A stretch of 64,000 bases of DNA, taken from the NCBI GenBank assembly GCA_947470805.1, contig CANIVU010000007.1, positions 62,001 to 126,000 of the forward strand. The letters run 5' to 3'. The position numbers and the translations under genes were made by a program. Positions 27,027 to 35,253 of the stretch are shown here, one piece after another (the stretch's first letter is position 1; each line of letters opens with the position of its first letter). The notes below the pieces were generated by a model, which saw only the letters and a program-made list of their open reading frames with translations, had not been told where the DNA came from and ran no database searches. The stretch is from Acidobacteriota bacterium (GTDB lineage: Bacteria; Acidobacteriota; Terriglobia; Bryobacterales; Bryobacteraceae).

Positions 27027-27392
27027 ATGGGAATGATGGAAGAGTTCAAGCAGTTCGCGGTGTCCGGTAACGTCATGGATCTCGCCGTCGGCGTGATCGT
27101 CGGCGGCGCGTTCGGCAAAATTGTGAACTCCCTTACGAACGATGTGATTATGCCGCCGATTGGCCTGCTTCTCGGTGGCGTCGATTTCAAGGGCATGTAC
27201 GCTGCCCTTGATGGCAAAACCTACGAAAACCTGGAAGCCGCGGTGAAAGCCAAAGCTCCGGTGATTGCATACGGCATGTTCATTCAGAATGTGGTCGAAT
27301 TTGTGATCCTCGCGTTCGTGATTTTCATGATGGTTCGCGCAATGAATAAAATGCGCCCCGGCGTCGCCAGCGACAAAAAAGCCGGCGGTTGA
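27027..27392 (+). CDS. mscL: Large-conductance mechanosensitive channel MscL
   Basis: MscL opens under membrane tension to release osmolytes. The 121-residue protein has the N-terminal MMEEFKQFAVSGNVMDLAVGVIVGGAFGKIV (amphipathic helix plus pore-lining TM1 with conserved glycines), a short periplasmic loop and TM2 (NVVEFVILAFVIFMMVRAMN) with a charged C-terminus. CAGGAG lies 9 nt before ATG 27027; the nine upstream in-frame codons are not part of the family. Confidence 0.95.
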   Translation: MGMMEEFKQFAVSGNVMDLAVGVIVGGAFGKIVNSLTNDVIMPPIGLLLGGVDFKGMYAALDGKTYENLEAAVKAKAPVIAYGMFIQNVVEFVILAFVIFMMVRAMNKMRPGVASDKKAGG

Positions 27393-27414
27393 TAGACTTT
27401 CTATTTGAGATTCG

Positions 27415-27442
27415 TGGGGCTCCTCCAATACCCGGAGCCCCA
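27415..27442 (+). terminator. Stem-loop after mscL
   Basis: A 9-bp stem (TGGGGCTCC / GGAGCCCCA) with a 10-nt loop lies 23 nt after the mscL stop. No T run follows, so it is a factor-dependent or weak terminator. Confidence 0.55.
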
Positions 27443-27453
27443 TACACCGCAAC

Positions 27454-27990
27454 GTGACAGACGAACGACTTCCCTTCACCGCCACACACCTCTCCTCTCC
27501 CTACGACGGCATCCGCCCGCTCCCCGTCCGAGTCCTCCTCGACAACGTCCGCAGCCTCTATAACGTCGGCTCGTTCTTCCGGACCTCCGATGCCTGCGCT
27601 CTGGAACGGCTCTACCTCGGCGGCATCACCGGCTTTCCTCCCCAAAAACAGATCACCAAAACCGCACTCGGCGCCGAAGACCGCGTACCCTGGGAGCACC
27701 ACTGGGACGTATCGCCGGTGCTCGATTCCCTGCAAGCAGAAGGCGTTCAACTCGCGGCCATTGAAACCAGCGTTCGCTCCGTCGATCTATTCGACTGGCA
27801 ACCCCGCTTCCCGGTCTGCGTCGTCTTCGGCCACGAAGTCGACGGCATCCAACCCCACATCGCCGAACGCTGCGAAGTCCATGTGCGTATTCCCATGCTC
27901 GGGTCCAAGCATTCACTCAACGTCGCCACCGCCGGCGGCGTCATGCTCTACGAACTCCTGCGCAAATACCGCGAACTCCTGCGAAGATAG
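27454..27990 (+). CDS. SpoU/TrmH family RNA 2'-O-methyltransferase
   Basis: The 178-residue protein carries the three SPOUT motifs of the TrmH type: NVRSLYNVGSFFRTSDA (motif 1 with catalytic-region arginine), VVFGHEVDGI (motif 2) and IPMLGSKHSLNVATAGGVM (motif 3), which form the trefoil-knot SAM site. The short N-terminus lacks the extra L30-like substrate domain, so it resembles TrmL/YibK-like stand-alone enzymes acting on tRNA. The start is a GTG that directly follows the mscL hairpin. Exact target not deducible. Confidence 0.87.
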   Translation: MTDERLPFTATHLSSPYDGIRPLPVRVLLDNVRSLYNVGSFFRTSDACALERLYLGGITGFPPQKQITKTALGAEDRVPWEHHWDVSPVLDSLQAEGVQLAAIETSVRSVDLFDWQPRFPVCVVFGHEVDGIQPHIAERCEVHVRIPMLGSKHSLNVATAGGVMLYELLRKYRELLRR

Positions 27991-27998
27991 ATAGCATT

Positions 27999-29768
27999 AT
28001 GCGCCGAGCCTCTCTGCTCCTCCTGGCCGTTGCCTCCTTCGGGCAACAGACCGCCTTCGGGCAACAGACAATGTTCCCCCCTGTCCGCGGCACTCGCGAA
28101 ATGGTCGGTGCGGCGAACAATTTTGAAGTGGAGGCCGGCTTCCGGATCCTCGCCGCCGGCGGCAACGCCGTCGACGCGGGCGTGGCCTCGACACTCGCCG
28201 CCGCCGTCACCGAACAGGCCCGCTTCGGCCTCGGGGGCGAAATGCCGCTGCTCATTAAGATGAAAGGCAAGCCCGTTGTTGTTGTCAGCGGCGTCGGCAC
28301 AGCACCGAAACTGGCCACGCCCGATTGGTATCGTCAGCGCAAACCCGGCGCCTGGGAAAATCCCGCGCAAATGCCGCCCATCCCCGGTGAAGGCATCCAC
28401 GCCGCCATCCTCCCCGGCGTCTTCGATGGCCTCATGCTGGCGCTCCAACAGTACGGCACCAAGTCCTTCGCCGAAGTTGCCGCCCCCGCCATCGAGTACG
28501 CCGACCAGTTCCCCATTGGCGAAGAGTTCGCCTCCTTCATCAAGAACGGCGAGCGGCTTCTGGCCTCCTGGCCGACCTCCAAAGCCCACTTCCTCCCCGG
28601 CGACAAACTCCCGCAACGCGGCACGATCTTCAAACAACCCGCGCTCGCGAAAACCCTTCGCGAATTAGCCGCCGCCGAGAAGAAGCAGCGCGGCAATCGC
28701 GAAAAGAAGATCCAGGCCGTTCGCGACTACTTCTACCGCGGCCCTATCGCCAAGAAAATTGCCGAATTCTCGGAAGCCAACGGCGGGCTGATCCGCTATG
28801 AAGACCTCCGCGATTTCAAAGCGGAAATCGATACGCCCCAAGCCACCGACTACCGCGGCTACACCGTCGTTAAACCCGGCTTCTGGACCCAAGGCCCCGT
28901 CATGCTCCAGGCGCTCCAACTCCTGGAAGGCTACGACCTGAAGGGCATGGGCCACAACTCTGCGCCCTACCTCCATACGGTTATCGAAGCCGTCAAACTC
29001 GCCTTCGCCGACCGCGACGCCCACTACGGCGACCCCAAGTTCTCGAAGGTGCCCGCGGAAACGCTTCTCTCCCGCGACTACGCCGCCGCCCGCCGCAAGC
29101 TCATCGATCCCAACAAAGCCTCCATGGAATCCCGCCCTGGCGCCATGGGAACGAACCTGCGCGCCGCCATCGCCACTGAACACAACAGCGTCCAGGACAC
29201 CACCTGCGTCAACGTTGTCGATAAGCAAGGCAACGTCTTCTCAGCGACCCCCAGCGGCGCCTGGCTCCCCAGCGTCATCGCCGGCGACACCGGTATCCCG
29301 CTCTCCACGCGCCTGCAGAGCTTCGTAATGACGAAAGGCCATGCCAACGAACTCGCCCCCGGCAAACGCCCCCGCGTCACGCTCAGCCCCACCATCGTGC
29401 TGAAAGACGGCAAGCCCTTCTTCGCCATGTCCACCCCCGGCGGCGACAATCAGGATCAGGCCATGCTCCAGGTGCTGCTCAACATCATCGATTTCGGCAT
29501 GGCGCCGCAGGAAGCCGTCGAAGCCCCCCGCTTCCAAACCGAGCATTTCTATAGCTCCTTCGCCACCCACGAATTCGTACCCGGCCGGACCCGTATCGAA
29601 AAGCGCATTCCGCAAAACATTATGGACGCGCTCACCGCCAAGGGCCACATCGTCCAGCCCAGCGGCGACTGGAGCAATGGCTCCGCGCCCACGGTGATCC
29701 TCATCCGCGATGGTGTGCTCGACGGCGGGGCCGATCCCCGCCGTCTGCGCTACATCTTCGGGCGTTAG
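27999..29768 (+). CDS. ggt: Gamma-glutamyltransferase
   Basis: Gamma-glutamyltransferase cleaves and transfers gamma-glutamyl groups from glutathione and related compounds in the periplasm. The 589-residue precursor has a signal peptide (RRASLLLLAVASFGQQ), the large-subunit start AANNFEVEAGFRILAAGGNAVDAG and the self-processing nucleophile at T401 in the DTTCVNVVDKQGN motif. GGDNQDQAMLQVLLNIIDFG and the substrate-binding small subunit follow. The signal peptide region contains an 18-nt tandem repeat. The gene converges on the SDR gene, overlapping 4 nt. Confidence 0.9.
   Translation: MRRASLLLLAVASFGQQTAFGQQTMFPPVRGTREMVGAANNFEVEAGFRILAAGGNAVDAGVASTLAAAVTEQARFGLGGEMPLLIKMKGKPVVVVSGVGTAPKLATPDWYRQRKPGAWENPAQMPPIPGEGIHAAILPGVFDGLMLALQQYGTKSFAEVAAPAIEYADQFPIGEEFASFIKNGERLLASWPTSKAHFLPGDKLPQRGTIFKQPALAKTLRELAAAEKKQRGNREKKIQAVRDYFYRGPIAKKIAEFSEANGGLIRYEDLRDFKAEIDTPQATDYRGYTVVKPGFWTQGPVMLQALQLLEGYDLKGMGHNSAPYLHTVIEAVKLAFADRDAHYGDPKFSKVPAETLLSRDYAAARRKLIDPNKASMESRPGAMGTNLRAAIATEHNSVQDTTCVNVVDKQGNVFSATPSGAWLPSVIAGDTGIPLSTRLQSFVMTKGHANELAPGKRPRVTLSPTIVLKDGKPFFAMSTPGGDNQDQAMLQVLLNIIDFGMAPQEAVEAPRFQTEHFYSSFATHEFVPGRTRIEKRIPQNIMDALTAKGHIVQPSGDWSNGSAPTVILIRDGVLDGGADPRRLRYIFGR
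28036..28071 (+). repeat. Two-copy 18-nt tandem repeat in the ggt leader
   Basis: CCTTCGGGCAACAGAC occurs at 28036-28051 and again at 28054-28069, an 18-nt period that duplicates six residues (FGQQTA, FGQQTM) near the signal-peptide cleavage site. It keeps frame and looks like a recent slippage duplication. Confidence 0.8.
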
Positions 29769-30517
29769 AGGGTCAGCCCGCCGGCCACCGGAATCACAGA
29801 CCCGGTGATCCACCGGGACTCATCGGAGACCAAAGTCGCCACCACATCGGCAACATCCTCGGGCCGGCCCGGCCGGCCCAGGGGAGTGCGCGTCTTGGCG
29901 AACTCAATGAACCCCTCGTGTCCACCCATCGACACAAAACCCTCCGTCAGGGTTACGCCCGGCGCTACTGAAATTACGCGAACATTCTTCGGCCCCAACT
30001 CCTGCGCCAGAGAACGGGTAATCACGTCGCCGGCCCCCTTGGTGGCGGAGTAAACGCTCCCATTGGCCGGCGGCGTCAGCGACACCTGCGAACCGATATT
30101 GATCACAACGCCACCCCGCCCGCCATCAAAATCTTTGGCGGCTTCCTGCGTAGCAAACAGCAGGCCCTTCACATTGATATTGAATTGACGGTCGATATGT
30201 TCCTCATCGATCGCCTCCAACGGCCGGAACTCGTAAACGCCGGCATTGTTCACCAGAATATCCACGGGCCCAAACGTCTCCCGCGCGGCACCAAATAACG
30301 CCGTAACCTCATCGCGTTTGGCTACGTTCGCCTTCACCGCGATCGCCTTCCCACCGGCGGCAACAATAGCGTCCACCGTGGTCTGCGCGTCCGCCGCGCT
30401 GCTGGCGTAGTTCACCACAACCGCGGCGCCATCGGCGGCCAACCGCTTCGCTACCGCCGCGCCAATTCCCTTCCCGCCCCCGGTGACGACAGCCACCTTT
30501 CCTTCCAACCGTTTCAT
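29765..30517 (-). CDS. SDR family oxidoreductase
   Basis: The 250-residue classical short-chain dehydrogenase has the NAD(P) motif TGGGKGIG (12-19), NNAG, the catalytic serine in NIGSQVS and YSATK (catalytic Y and K). It resembles glucose 1-dehydrogenase and 3-oxoacyl-reductase-like enzymes, and VSLTPPANGSVYSATKGAG suggests a cytoplasmic NADP-dependent alcohol or ketone reductase. GAGGAGAG precedes ATG 30517. It is 70 nt downstream of the ArsR gene and has an ArsR-like repeat in its leader. Substrate unknown. Confidence 0.88.
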   Translation of the reverse strand: MKRLEGKVAVVTGGGKGIGAAVAKRLAADGAAVVVNYASSAADAQTTVDAIVAAGGKAIAVKANVAKRDEVTALFGAARETFGPVDILVNNAGVYEFRPLEAIDEEHIDRQFNINVKGLLFATQEAAKDFDGGRGGVVINIGSQVSLTPPANGSVYSATKGAGDVITRSLAQELGPKNVRVISVAPGVTLTEGFVSMGGHEGFIEFAKTRTPLGRPGRPEDVADVVATLVSDESRWITGSVIPVAGGLTL

Positions 30518-30530
30518 GACATCTCTCCTC

Positions 30531-30558
30531 AGTTCGATAGTTCGACAACCATCTAACT
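30531..30558. promoter_or_regulatory. Candidate ArsR operator upstream of the SDR gene
   Basis: AGTTCGA at 30531-30537 is repeated at 30539-30545, and the second copy forms an imperfect inverted repeat with TCTAACT at 30552-30558 (6 of 7 bases match, 6-nt spacer). The site is 14-41 nt before the SDR start codon and directly downstream of the ArsR gene. ArsR-family repressors bind dyads of this size, so autoregulation of an ArsR-SDR unit is likely, but unproven. Confidence 0.45.
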
Positions 30559-30587
30559 GATGTCACTCCCCGTCGGCAGGATTCAAC

Positions 30588-30860
30588 TTAACCGATCCGT
30601 TTTGCCAACTCTTTCCGGTACGCCAGCCACACATCTTTCCGCAGTGAAAGATGCGCAAACTTACCATCCATCCGGATTGACACCAACCCGGCAGTCTCCA
30701 GCTCCTGCAAATGGTGCGATAGCGTCGCCTTCGACACCGGCATCTCTCCGCACAGCGTCTGGCACGCCAACTCCTTACACCCGGCAATCCGCTCCAAAAT
30801 CGCAAAACGCCGAGGGTCGGCCAGCGCCTTGGCGATTCGTTGAAATTCGATCGTTTCCAT
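30588..30860 (-). CDS. ArsR family transcriptional regulator
   Basis: The 90-residue protein is a compact winged helix-turn-helix: METIEFQRIAKALADPRRFAIL, then LCGEMPVSKATLSHHLQELE as the recognition helix-turn-helix, and the wing LVSIRMDGKFAHLSL. The core CELTCDL-type metal site is not present; ELACQTLCGE keeps two cysteines that might bind metal or sense thiol/redox state. ATG 30860 has an AGGG site; the frame extends 14 codons further upstream without one. It starts 8 nt after the NTF2-like gene stop. Confidence 0.85.
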   Translation of the reverse strand: METIEFQRIAKALADPRRFAILERIAGCKELACQTLCGEMPVSKATLSHHLQELETAGLVSIRMDGKFAHLSLRKDVWLAYRKELAKRIG

Positions 30861-30868
30861 GTCGATCC

Positions 30869-31276
30869 CTACGAAGACGTGTGGTCGTGGATGACCTTCC
30901 ATCCGCCGGGACCCTTATGCAAAATCAGCGTGAACTGCCCGGTGGCGTCGCCGCCGCCAGCCGCCGTTCGGGTCAGAAAGAACTTTCCCAAAACCATCAC
31001 ATGCTCTCCACCCAACGCCCGCTGCTCCATCACTTCAAACCGCAGCTTGCCCATCTTCTCCCGCGTGTCGTAGGTGCGCTTGTAACGCGCCAGCACCTCG
31101 GCCCGCCCGTGGGAGAGCGCCTTCCCCAGGAACGTAATCGAAGGCGAATTCTCGTAGGTTTCCACGAACGCCTCCAGGTCCCCGCGGTTCCACGCCGCCG
31201 CTTGCGCGTCCAAAACGGCCCGCGCATCCTGCGCCCCGGCCACCAAACAAAATGCCAGCAAAATGAATTTACCCAT
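30869..31276 (-). CDS. NTF2/SnoaL-like exported protein (DUF4440-type)
   Basis: The 135-residue protein has a short leader (GKFILLAFCLVAGAQ) followed by an NTF2-like cone fold: AVLDAQAAAWNRGDLEAFVETY is the typical start, and GQFTLILHKGPGGWKVIHDH is the typical final strand pair with the conserved W and H. The fold is used for small-ligand binding or isomerisation; no catalytic pair is certain. It is the promoter-proximal gene of the NTF2-ArsR-SDR unit, divergent from glcE with a 27-nt gap. Confidence 0.78.
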   Translation of the reverse strand: MGKFILLAFCLVAGAQDARAVLDAQAAAWNRGDLEAFVETYENSPSITFLGKALSHGRAEVLARYKRTYDTREKMGKLRFEVMEQRALGGEHVMVLGKFFLTRTAAGGGDATGQFTLILHKGPGGWKVIHDHTSS

Positions 31277-31303
31277 CGATGGAGATTATACTGACTAGTT
31301 CGC

Positions 31304-32437
31304 ATGCAAGATTTGAAACATCCGGATAACGCGACGGAACTGGCAGCGGCTTTAGGCGCTGCCGGTGCCGCCGGTCACAGCGTGGAAGCGGGCGGGCGCT
31401 TCACCAAAGCCCGTTGGGGCGGCCCCGTCGCCGACGCTAAAGTCCGCATCTCGACGGCCAACATGAAACGCGTGCTCGAATACGAACCGCGCGACCTCAC
31501 CATCTCCGTAGAAGCCGGAATGCCCTATGCCGAACTCACCGCGCTGCTCGCCGCCAACCAGCAGATGATTCCGCTCGACCCGCCCTACGCCGCCACCGCC
31601 ACCATCGGCGGCGTCCTGGCCGCCAACCAATCCGGCCCCCGCCGCCGCCTCTACGGCACCGCGCGCGATCTCGTCATCGGCATCCAGTTCGCCACCATGG
31701 CCGGCAAACTCGTCCAGGCCGGCGGCATGGTCGTCAAGAACGTGGCCGGGCTCGACATGGGCAAACTCATGATCGGCAGCTGGGGCACGCTCGGCATCAT
31801 CACCACCGTCAATTTCAAGCTCATCCCGAAGGACAAATTCACCCGCACCTTCCTGCAGTCCTTCCCCTCGGCCCAGGAGGCCATCGCCGAACGAACCCGG
31901 ATCCTGCAAAGCGTCCTGCAACCGGCCGCCGTCGATCTGCTCAGCCCCGCCGCCAGCGCCCGCATCGGGAAATCCGGCTGGCTCCTCGCCATCGGCACCG
32001 GTGGCAGCCAGGCGCTGATCGATCGCTACTCCCGGGAACTCTCGTCGTTCGAAACGCTCGAAGCCGCCGCCGAACAGGCCTTCTGGCAATCCATCGAAAA
32101 CTTCTCCGAGGCCTTCCTGACCGATAACGCCAACGGCGCCATCGTCCGGGTTGCAACGCCGCTCGGCGAGCTCGCCACCGCGCTCGCCGCGCACGCCGGC
32201 CCCGCCCTGGTCCGCGCCGCCAACGGCGTCGCCTATCTCTATCACCCCACCGCGCCGACAACGCTCACCAAGCCCACCCCCAACGCCCACATCGTCATGG
32301 ACGCCGGGCCCGCCGCGCGCGCCGCCTCCACCCTCTGGCCCGAACCGGGCAACGATTTCCCCGTTATGGAAAAGATCAAGCACATGCTGGACCCGCAGCA
32401 TCTTCTCAACAAAGGACGTCTGTATGGCCGCATCTGA
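31304..32437 (+). CDS. glcE: FAD-binding glycolate oxidase subunit GlcE-like
   Basis: GlcE is the FAD-binding companion of GlcD in the glycolate oxidase complex, which makes glyoxylate from glycolate. The 377-residue protein has a PCMH FAD-binding fold: LTISVEAGMPYAELTALLA, DPPYAATATIGGVLAANQSG, TMAGKLVQAGGMVVKNVAGLD and MIGSWGTLGIITTVNFKL. It overlaps glcF by 14 nt. glcD is not in this window. It could instead be a lone FAD oxidase partner of GlcF-type iron-sulfur proteins. Confidence 0.88.
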   Translation: MQDLKHPDNATELAAALGAAGAAGHSVEAGGRFTKARWGGPVADAKVRISTANMKRVLEYEPRDLTISVEAGMPYAELTALLAANQQMIPLDPPYAATATIGGVLAANQSGPRRRLYGTARDLVIGIQFATMAGKLVQAGGMVVKNVAGLDMGKLMIGSWGTLGIITTVNFKLIPKDKFTRTFLQSFPSAQEAIAERTRILQSVLQPAAVDLLSPAASARIGKSGWLLAIGTGGSQALIDRYSRELSSFETLEAAAEQAFWQSIENFSEAFLTDNANGAIVRVATPLGELATALAAHAGPALVRAANGVAYLYHPTAPTTLTKPTPNAHIVMDAGPAARAASTLWPEPGNDFPVMEKIKHMLDPQHLLNKGRLYGRI

Positions 32438-33725
32438 TTTGACCCGCATTGGCAACAATTCCGAAGCACCGCGGCAGATTGATTTGGACAAGTGTGTCCA
32501 CTGCGGCCTCTGCCTGAACTCCTGCCCCACCTATCGCGAACTGGGCGTTGAAATGGACTCCCCGCGCGGCCGCATCTACCAGATGGTCCAGGTGGCCGAA
32601 GGCAAAGCGGAAATTAGCGACACCTACATCGAGCACATGGAGCTGTGCCTCGCCTGCCGCGGCTGCGAAAGCGCCTGCCCCAGCGGTGTCAACTACGGCC
32701 GCCTCATCGAAGCCGCCCGCGCCCACATCGACCAGAACATTAAGCGCCCCTGGCACGTGCAGTTCGCCCGCGACTTCGTCTTCGGAACCCTCCTCTCCTC
32801 CCGCTTTCTCCTCTCGCTCGCCGGTGCCGGCCTGTTCCTCTATCAAGCCAGCGGCCTCCAGAAGCTCGTCCGCTCGTCAGGGATGTTGAAGTTCTTCGGC
32901 CGCCTCCACGAAATCGAAATGCTCGCGCCCTCGGCCGAAACGCCCTTCTTCTTCAGCCAAATCGGCAAGGTCTTCCAGGCCGAAGGCGAAAAGCGGTACA
33001 AGGTCGCCTTCCTCGCCGGCTGCATCGCCAATATCAGCTTCGCCCGGCTCAACGAAGCCACCGTCCGCGTCCTGCAGAAGAACGGGTGCGAAGTCCACAT
33101 CCCCGAAGCCCAGAACTGCTGCGGCGCGCTCCACGTCCACGCCGGCCGTAAGGATGACGCCCGTGAGTTGGCCAAGAACAACATCGACGCCACCCTCGAC
33201 GGCGATTTCGACGTCATCTTGACCAACGCCGCCGGCTGCGGTTCCACGCTGAAGGAATACGACGAACTCCTCGAACACGACGATGCCTACCGGGACAAAT
33301 CCCTCGCCTTCAAAGCCAAAATGAAGGACATCAACGAATTCCTCGGCTCCATCGAAATCCGCACCCCCGCCAAGCCGCTCAACATGACGGTCACCTACCA
33401 GGACTCCTGCCACCTCTGCCATGGCCAGAAGATCCGCGTACAGCCTCGAAAAGTGCTGGCGGCTATCCCAGGTGTCACCCTGAAGGAAATGGCGCTCAGT
33501 GACCTCTGCTGCGGCTCAGCGGGCATTTACAACGTCGTGCACAACGAGATGGCCATGGGCCTGCTCAGAAACAAGATGCAGTCCGTCAACGCCACCGGCG
33601 CCGAATGCATCGTCACCGCCAACCCCGGCTGCATGATCCAGCTCCAGGCCGGCGCCAAAATCCACGGCAAGGACCAACCCGTTCTCCACGTCGTCGAAGT
33701 GCTCGACCGCGCCTACCGCGGCTGA
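32424..33725 (+). CDS. glcF: Glycolate oxidase iron-sulfur subunit GlcF
   Basis: GlcF carries electrons from the flavin subunits to the quinone pool. The 433-residue protein has two ferredoxin-type clusters, CVHCGLCLNSCPTY (about residue 25-38) and CLACRGCESACPSG, and two CCG domains with NCCGALHVHAG and LCCGSAGIYN. AAAGGA lies 8 nt before ATG 32424. The frame upstream of that ATG is inside glcE and was rejected. It converges with the esterase gene, overlapping 13 nt. Confidence 0.93.
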   Translation: MAASDLTRIGNNSEAPRQIDLDKCVHCGLCLNSCPTYRELGVEMDSPRGRIYQMVQVAEGKAEISDTYIEHMELCLACRGCESACPSGVNYGRLIEAARAHIDQNIKRPWHVQFARDFVFGTLLSSRFLLSLAGAGLFLYQASGLQKLVRSSGMLKFFGRLHEIEMLAPSAETPFFFSQIGKVFQAEGEKRYKVAFLAGCIANISFARLNEATVRVLQKNGCEVHIPEAQNCCGALHVHAGRKDDARELAKNNIDATLDGDFDVILTNAAGCGSTLKEYDELLEHDDAYRDKSLAFKAKMKDINEFLGSIEIRTPAKPLNMTVTYQDSCHLCHGQKIRVQPRKVLAAIPGVTLKEMALSDLCCGSAGIYNVVHNEMAMGLLRNKMQSVNATGAECIVTANPGCMIQLQAGAKIHGKDQPVLHVVEVLDRAYRG

Positions 33726-35224
33726 TTCCGCTTCTCCCACTGCGCCCGCATCTCATCGTCCATCCGCTTCGTTAAACCGTTCGGATAGGTCTTGTAGGGC
33801 CGATGCAAATCGAAGTGGTCGCGCTCCGGCACAATCTCACATGCCTCCTCGCGGCCCTTCTCCGCCAGCCATCCGCAGAACATCGCCGCCGCCTCGTTCA
33901 AGTGGAAATTGTCCACCGAACCAATCGTCAGCCGAATCTTTCCTCGTAATTTCGGCCCCAAGTCGGCCCAATTGTCGCGCACTATCCGAGCGATCTCATA
34001 CTTCTGCCAATATGGCAGCACCGCCTGGTCCAACGTCCCCGTCTCCCGGTTAAACATGGGGCTAGGCCGCCCATCCGCGCCCCGAGGCGAAAACACCCAG
34101 TCGAACGACGCCAACTGCCCACCGTACTCACCCGTAACCACTTCCATCCGCGCAAACTCTTCCACCGACATCACGTCTTTTCCCTGCATCCGCACCAGAT
34201 TCAACGGCCCTCCGGCCTTCGTCTTGTACGCATTCTGCGTCGAACCCGGCGTCACATCAATGCCCGTAAAACTCCGGAAATCCATCGAGTCCGGTGATGT
34301 CGACCAAGTCCCCCCAAAGAAATCCGGATACCGCACCTGCAGCCACAGCGAGCTCCACCCGCCCGACGAATGCCCCGTCACAAACCGCCCCGCCGCCACC
34401 GGCGCCAAATGAAAACGCTTTTCCAGATGCGGGATCAACTCTTCCGTCAACGCCGCCCCCCACGGCCCGTTATTCACCGAATCGGCAAACACGTGATGGC
34501 CCCCCGGACAGTTGCCGTCCAGGAACACGTGCACCGCGCGAAACCCCTCCCCCGCCGCAATCGCATCCACTATGCGCTCCCCCTTCGCAAACGCCTCCCG
34601 GTAATTCCCACCAAAACCGTGTATGTGATACACCGTCGGCAATGCCGGCCCGTCGGCCGTGTGCCCCTTCGGAACCACCACGCCCGCCTGCATAAAAATC
34701 GGCCTCCCGAAGAATGCCGATAACCGCGGACTTTCAAAACGGACATACTTCACCTGTTCGGTATCCGCCGTCGCCGCCCGCTCCGGCGTCACCGCCGATA
34801 GTTCCAACGCCACCGGTCCCGCATCGGCCGGGTCCAACGCCTTCAGCACCTTCACCGCGCTCGTCAAATCGCCCGCATCCTGCCGCTCCCGCGCAAACGT
34901 GTGGTCGCGGTCCAGCAGCGCCATCACCACATAGTCGCCCTTCGCCGCCTTCGAAAACCGCTGCGGAAACGCCATCTCATCCGGGTTCAGTTCCACCGTC
35001 TCCCCGGCCTTCCAATACGGCACTTCCTTCGCCGCCAGCCACACGCCCTCCGGCAGGAACCCCACCTTGATCCGGTCCACCGCTTCGCTCCCCTTCTCCA
35101 GGAAAACAAACAGCCGCCCCGACGCCCCTTGCGGCGCCACAGCGGCATTCAAAGTAATCCGGAAACGGAGCGGCTGCGCGCCCGGCAAACAAAGCCCGGC
35201 GAGCAAAAGGAGTAGAAGGCGCAT
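33713..35224 (-). CDS. Exported alpha/beta-hydrolase esterase (EsteraseD/Fes-like)
   Basis: The 503-residue protein has a signal peptide (MRLLLLLLAGLCLPGAQ), an N-terminal beta-rich region and a C-terminal alpha/beta-hydrolase. YHIHGFGGNY is the oxyanion-region start, and GHSSGGWSSLWLQVRYPDFF carries the nucleophile. A C-terminal ERDHFD and the strand before it should hold the acid and base. Enzymes of this group hydrolyse polyol, feruloyl or peptide-type esters. It is the last gene of the train starting at 43712. Confidence 0.82.
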   Translation of the reverse strand: MRLLLLLLAGLCLPGAQPLRFRITLNAAVAPQGASGRLFVFLEKGSEAVDRIKVGFLPEGVWLAAKEVPYWKAGETVELNPDEMAFPQRFSKAAKGDYVVMALLDRDHTFARERQDAGDLTSAVKVLKALDPADAGPVALELSAVTPERAATADTEQVKYVRFESPRLSAFFGRPIFMQAGVVVPKGHTADGPALPTVYHIHGFGGNYREAFAKGERIVDAIAAGEGFRAVHVFLDGNCPGGHHVFADSVNNGPWGAALTEELIPHLEKRFHLAPVAAGRFVTGHSSGGWSSLWLQVRYPDFFGGTWSTSPDSMDFRSFTGIDVTPGSTQNAYKTKAGGPLNLVRMQGKDVMSVEEFARMEVVTGEYGGQLASFDWVFSPRGADGRPSPMFNRETGTLDQAVLPYWQKYEIARIVRDNWADLGPKLRGKIRLTIGSVDNFHLNEAAAMFCGWLAEKGREEACEIVPERDHFDLHRPYKTYPNGLTKRMDDEMRAQWEKRNQPR

Positions 35225-35253
35225 GAACCTTCAGAGTAACTGAACCGTAACCC

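Noticed and set aside
27415-27442. Stem-loop after mscL as an intrinsic terminator with T run
   Set aside because: No T run follows, so only a weak or factor-dependent terminator is supported.
31352-32530. Long glycine-rich minus-strand frame opposite glcE
   Set aside because: GC-rich shadow of glcE; no family likeness and no ribosome site.
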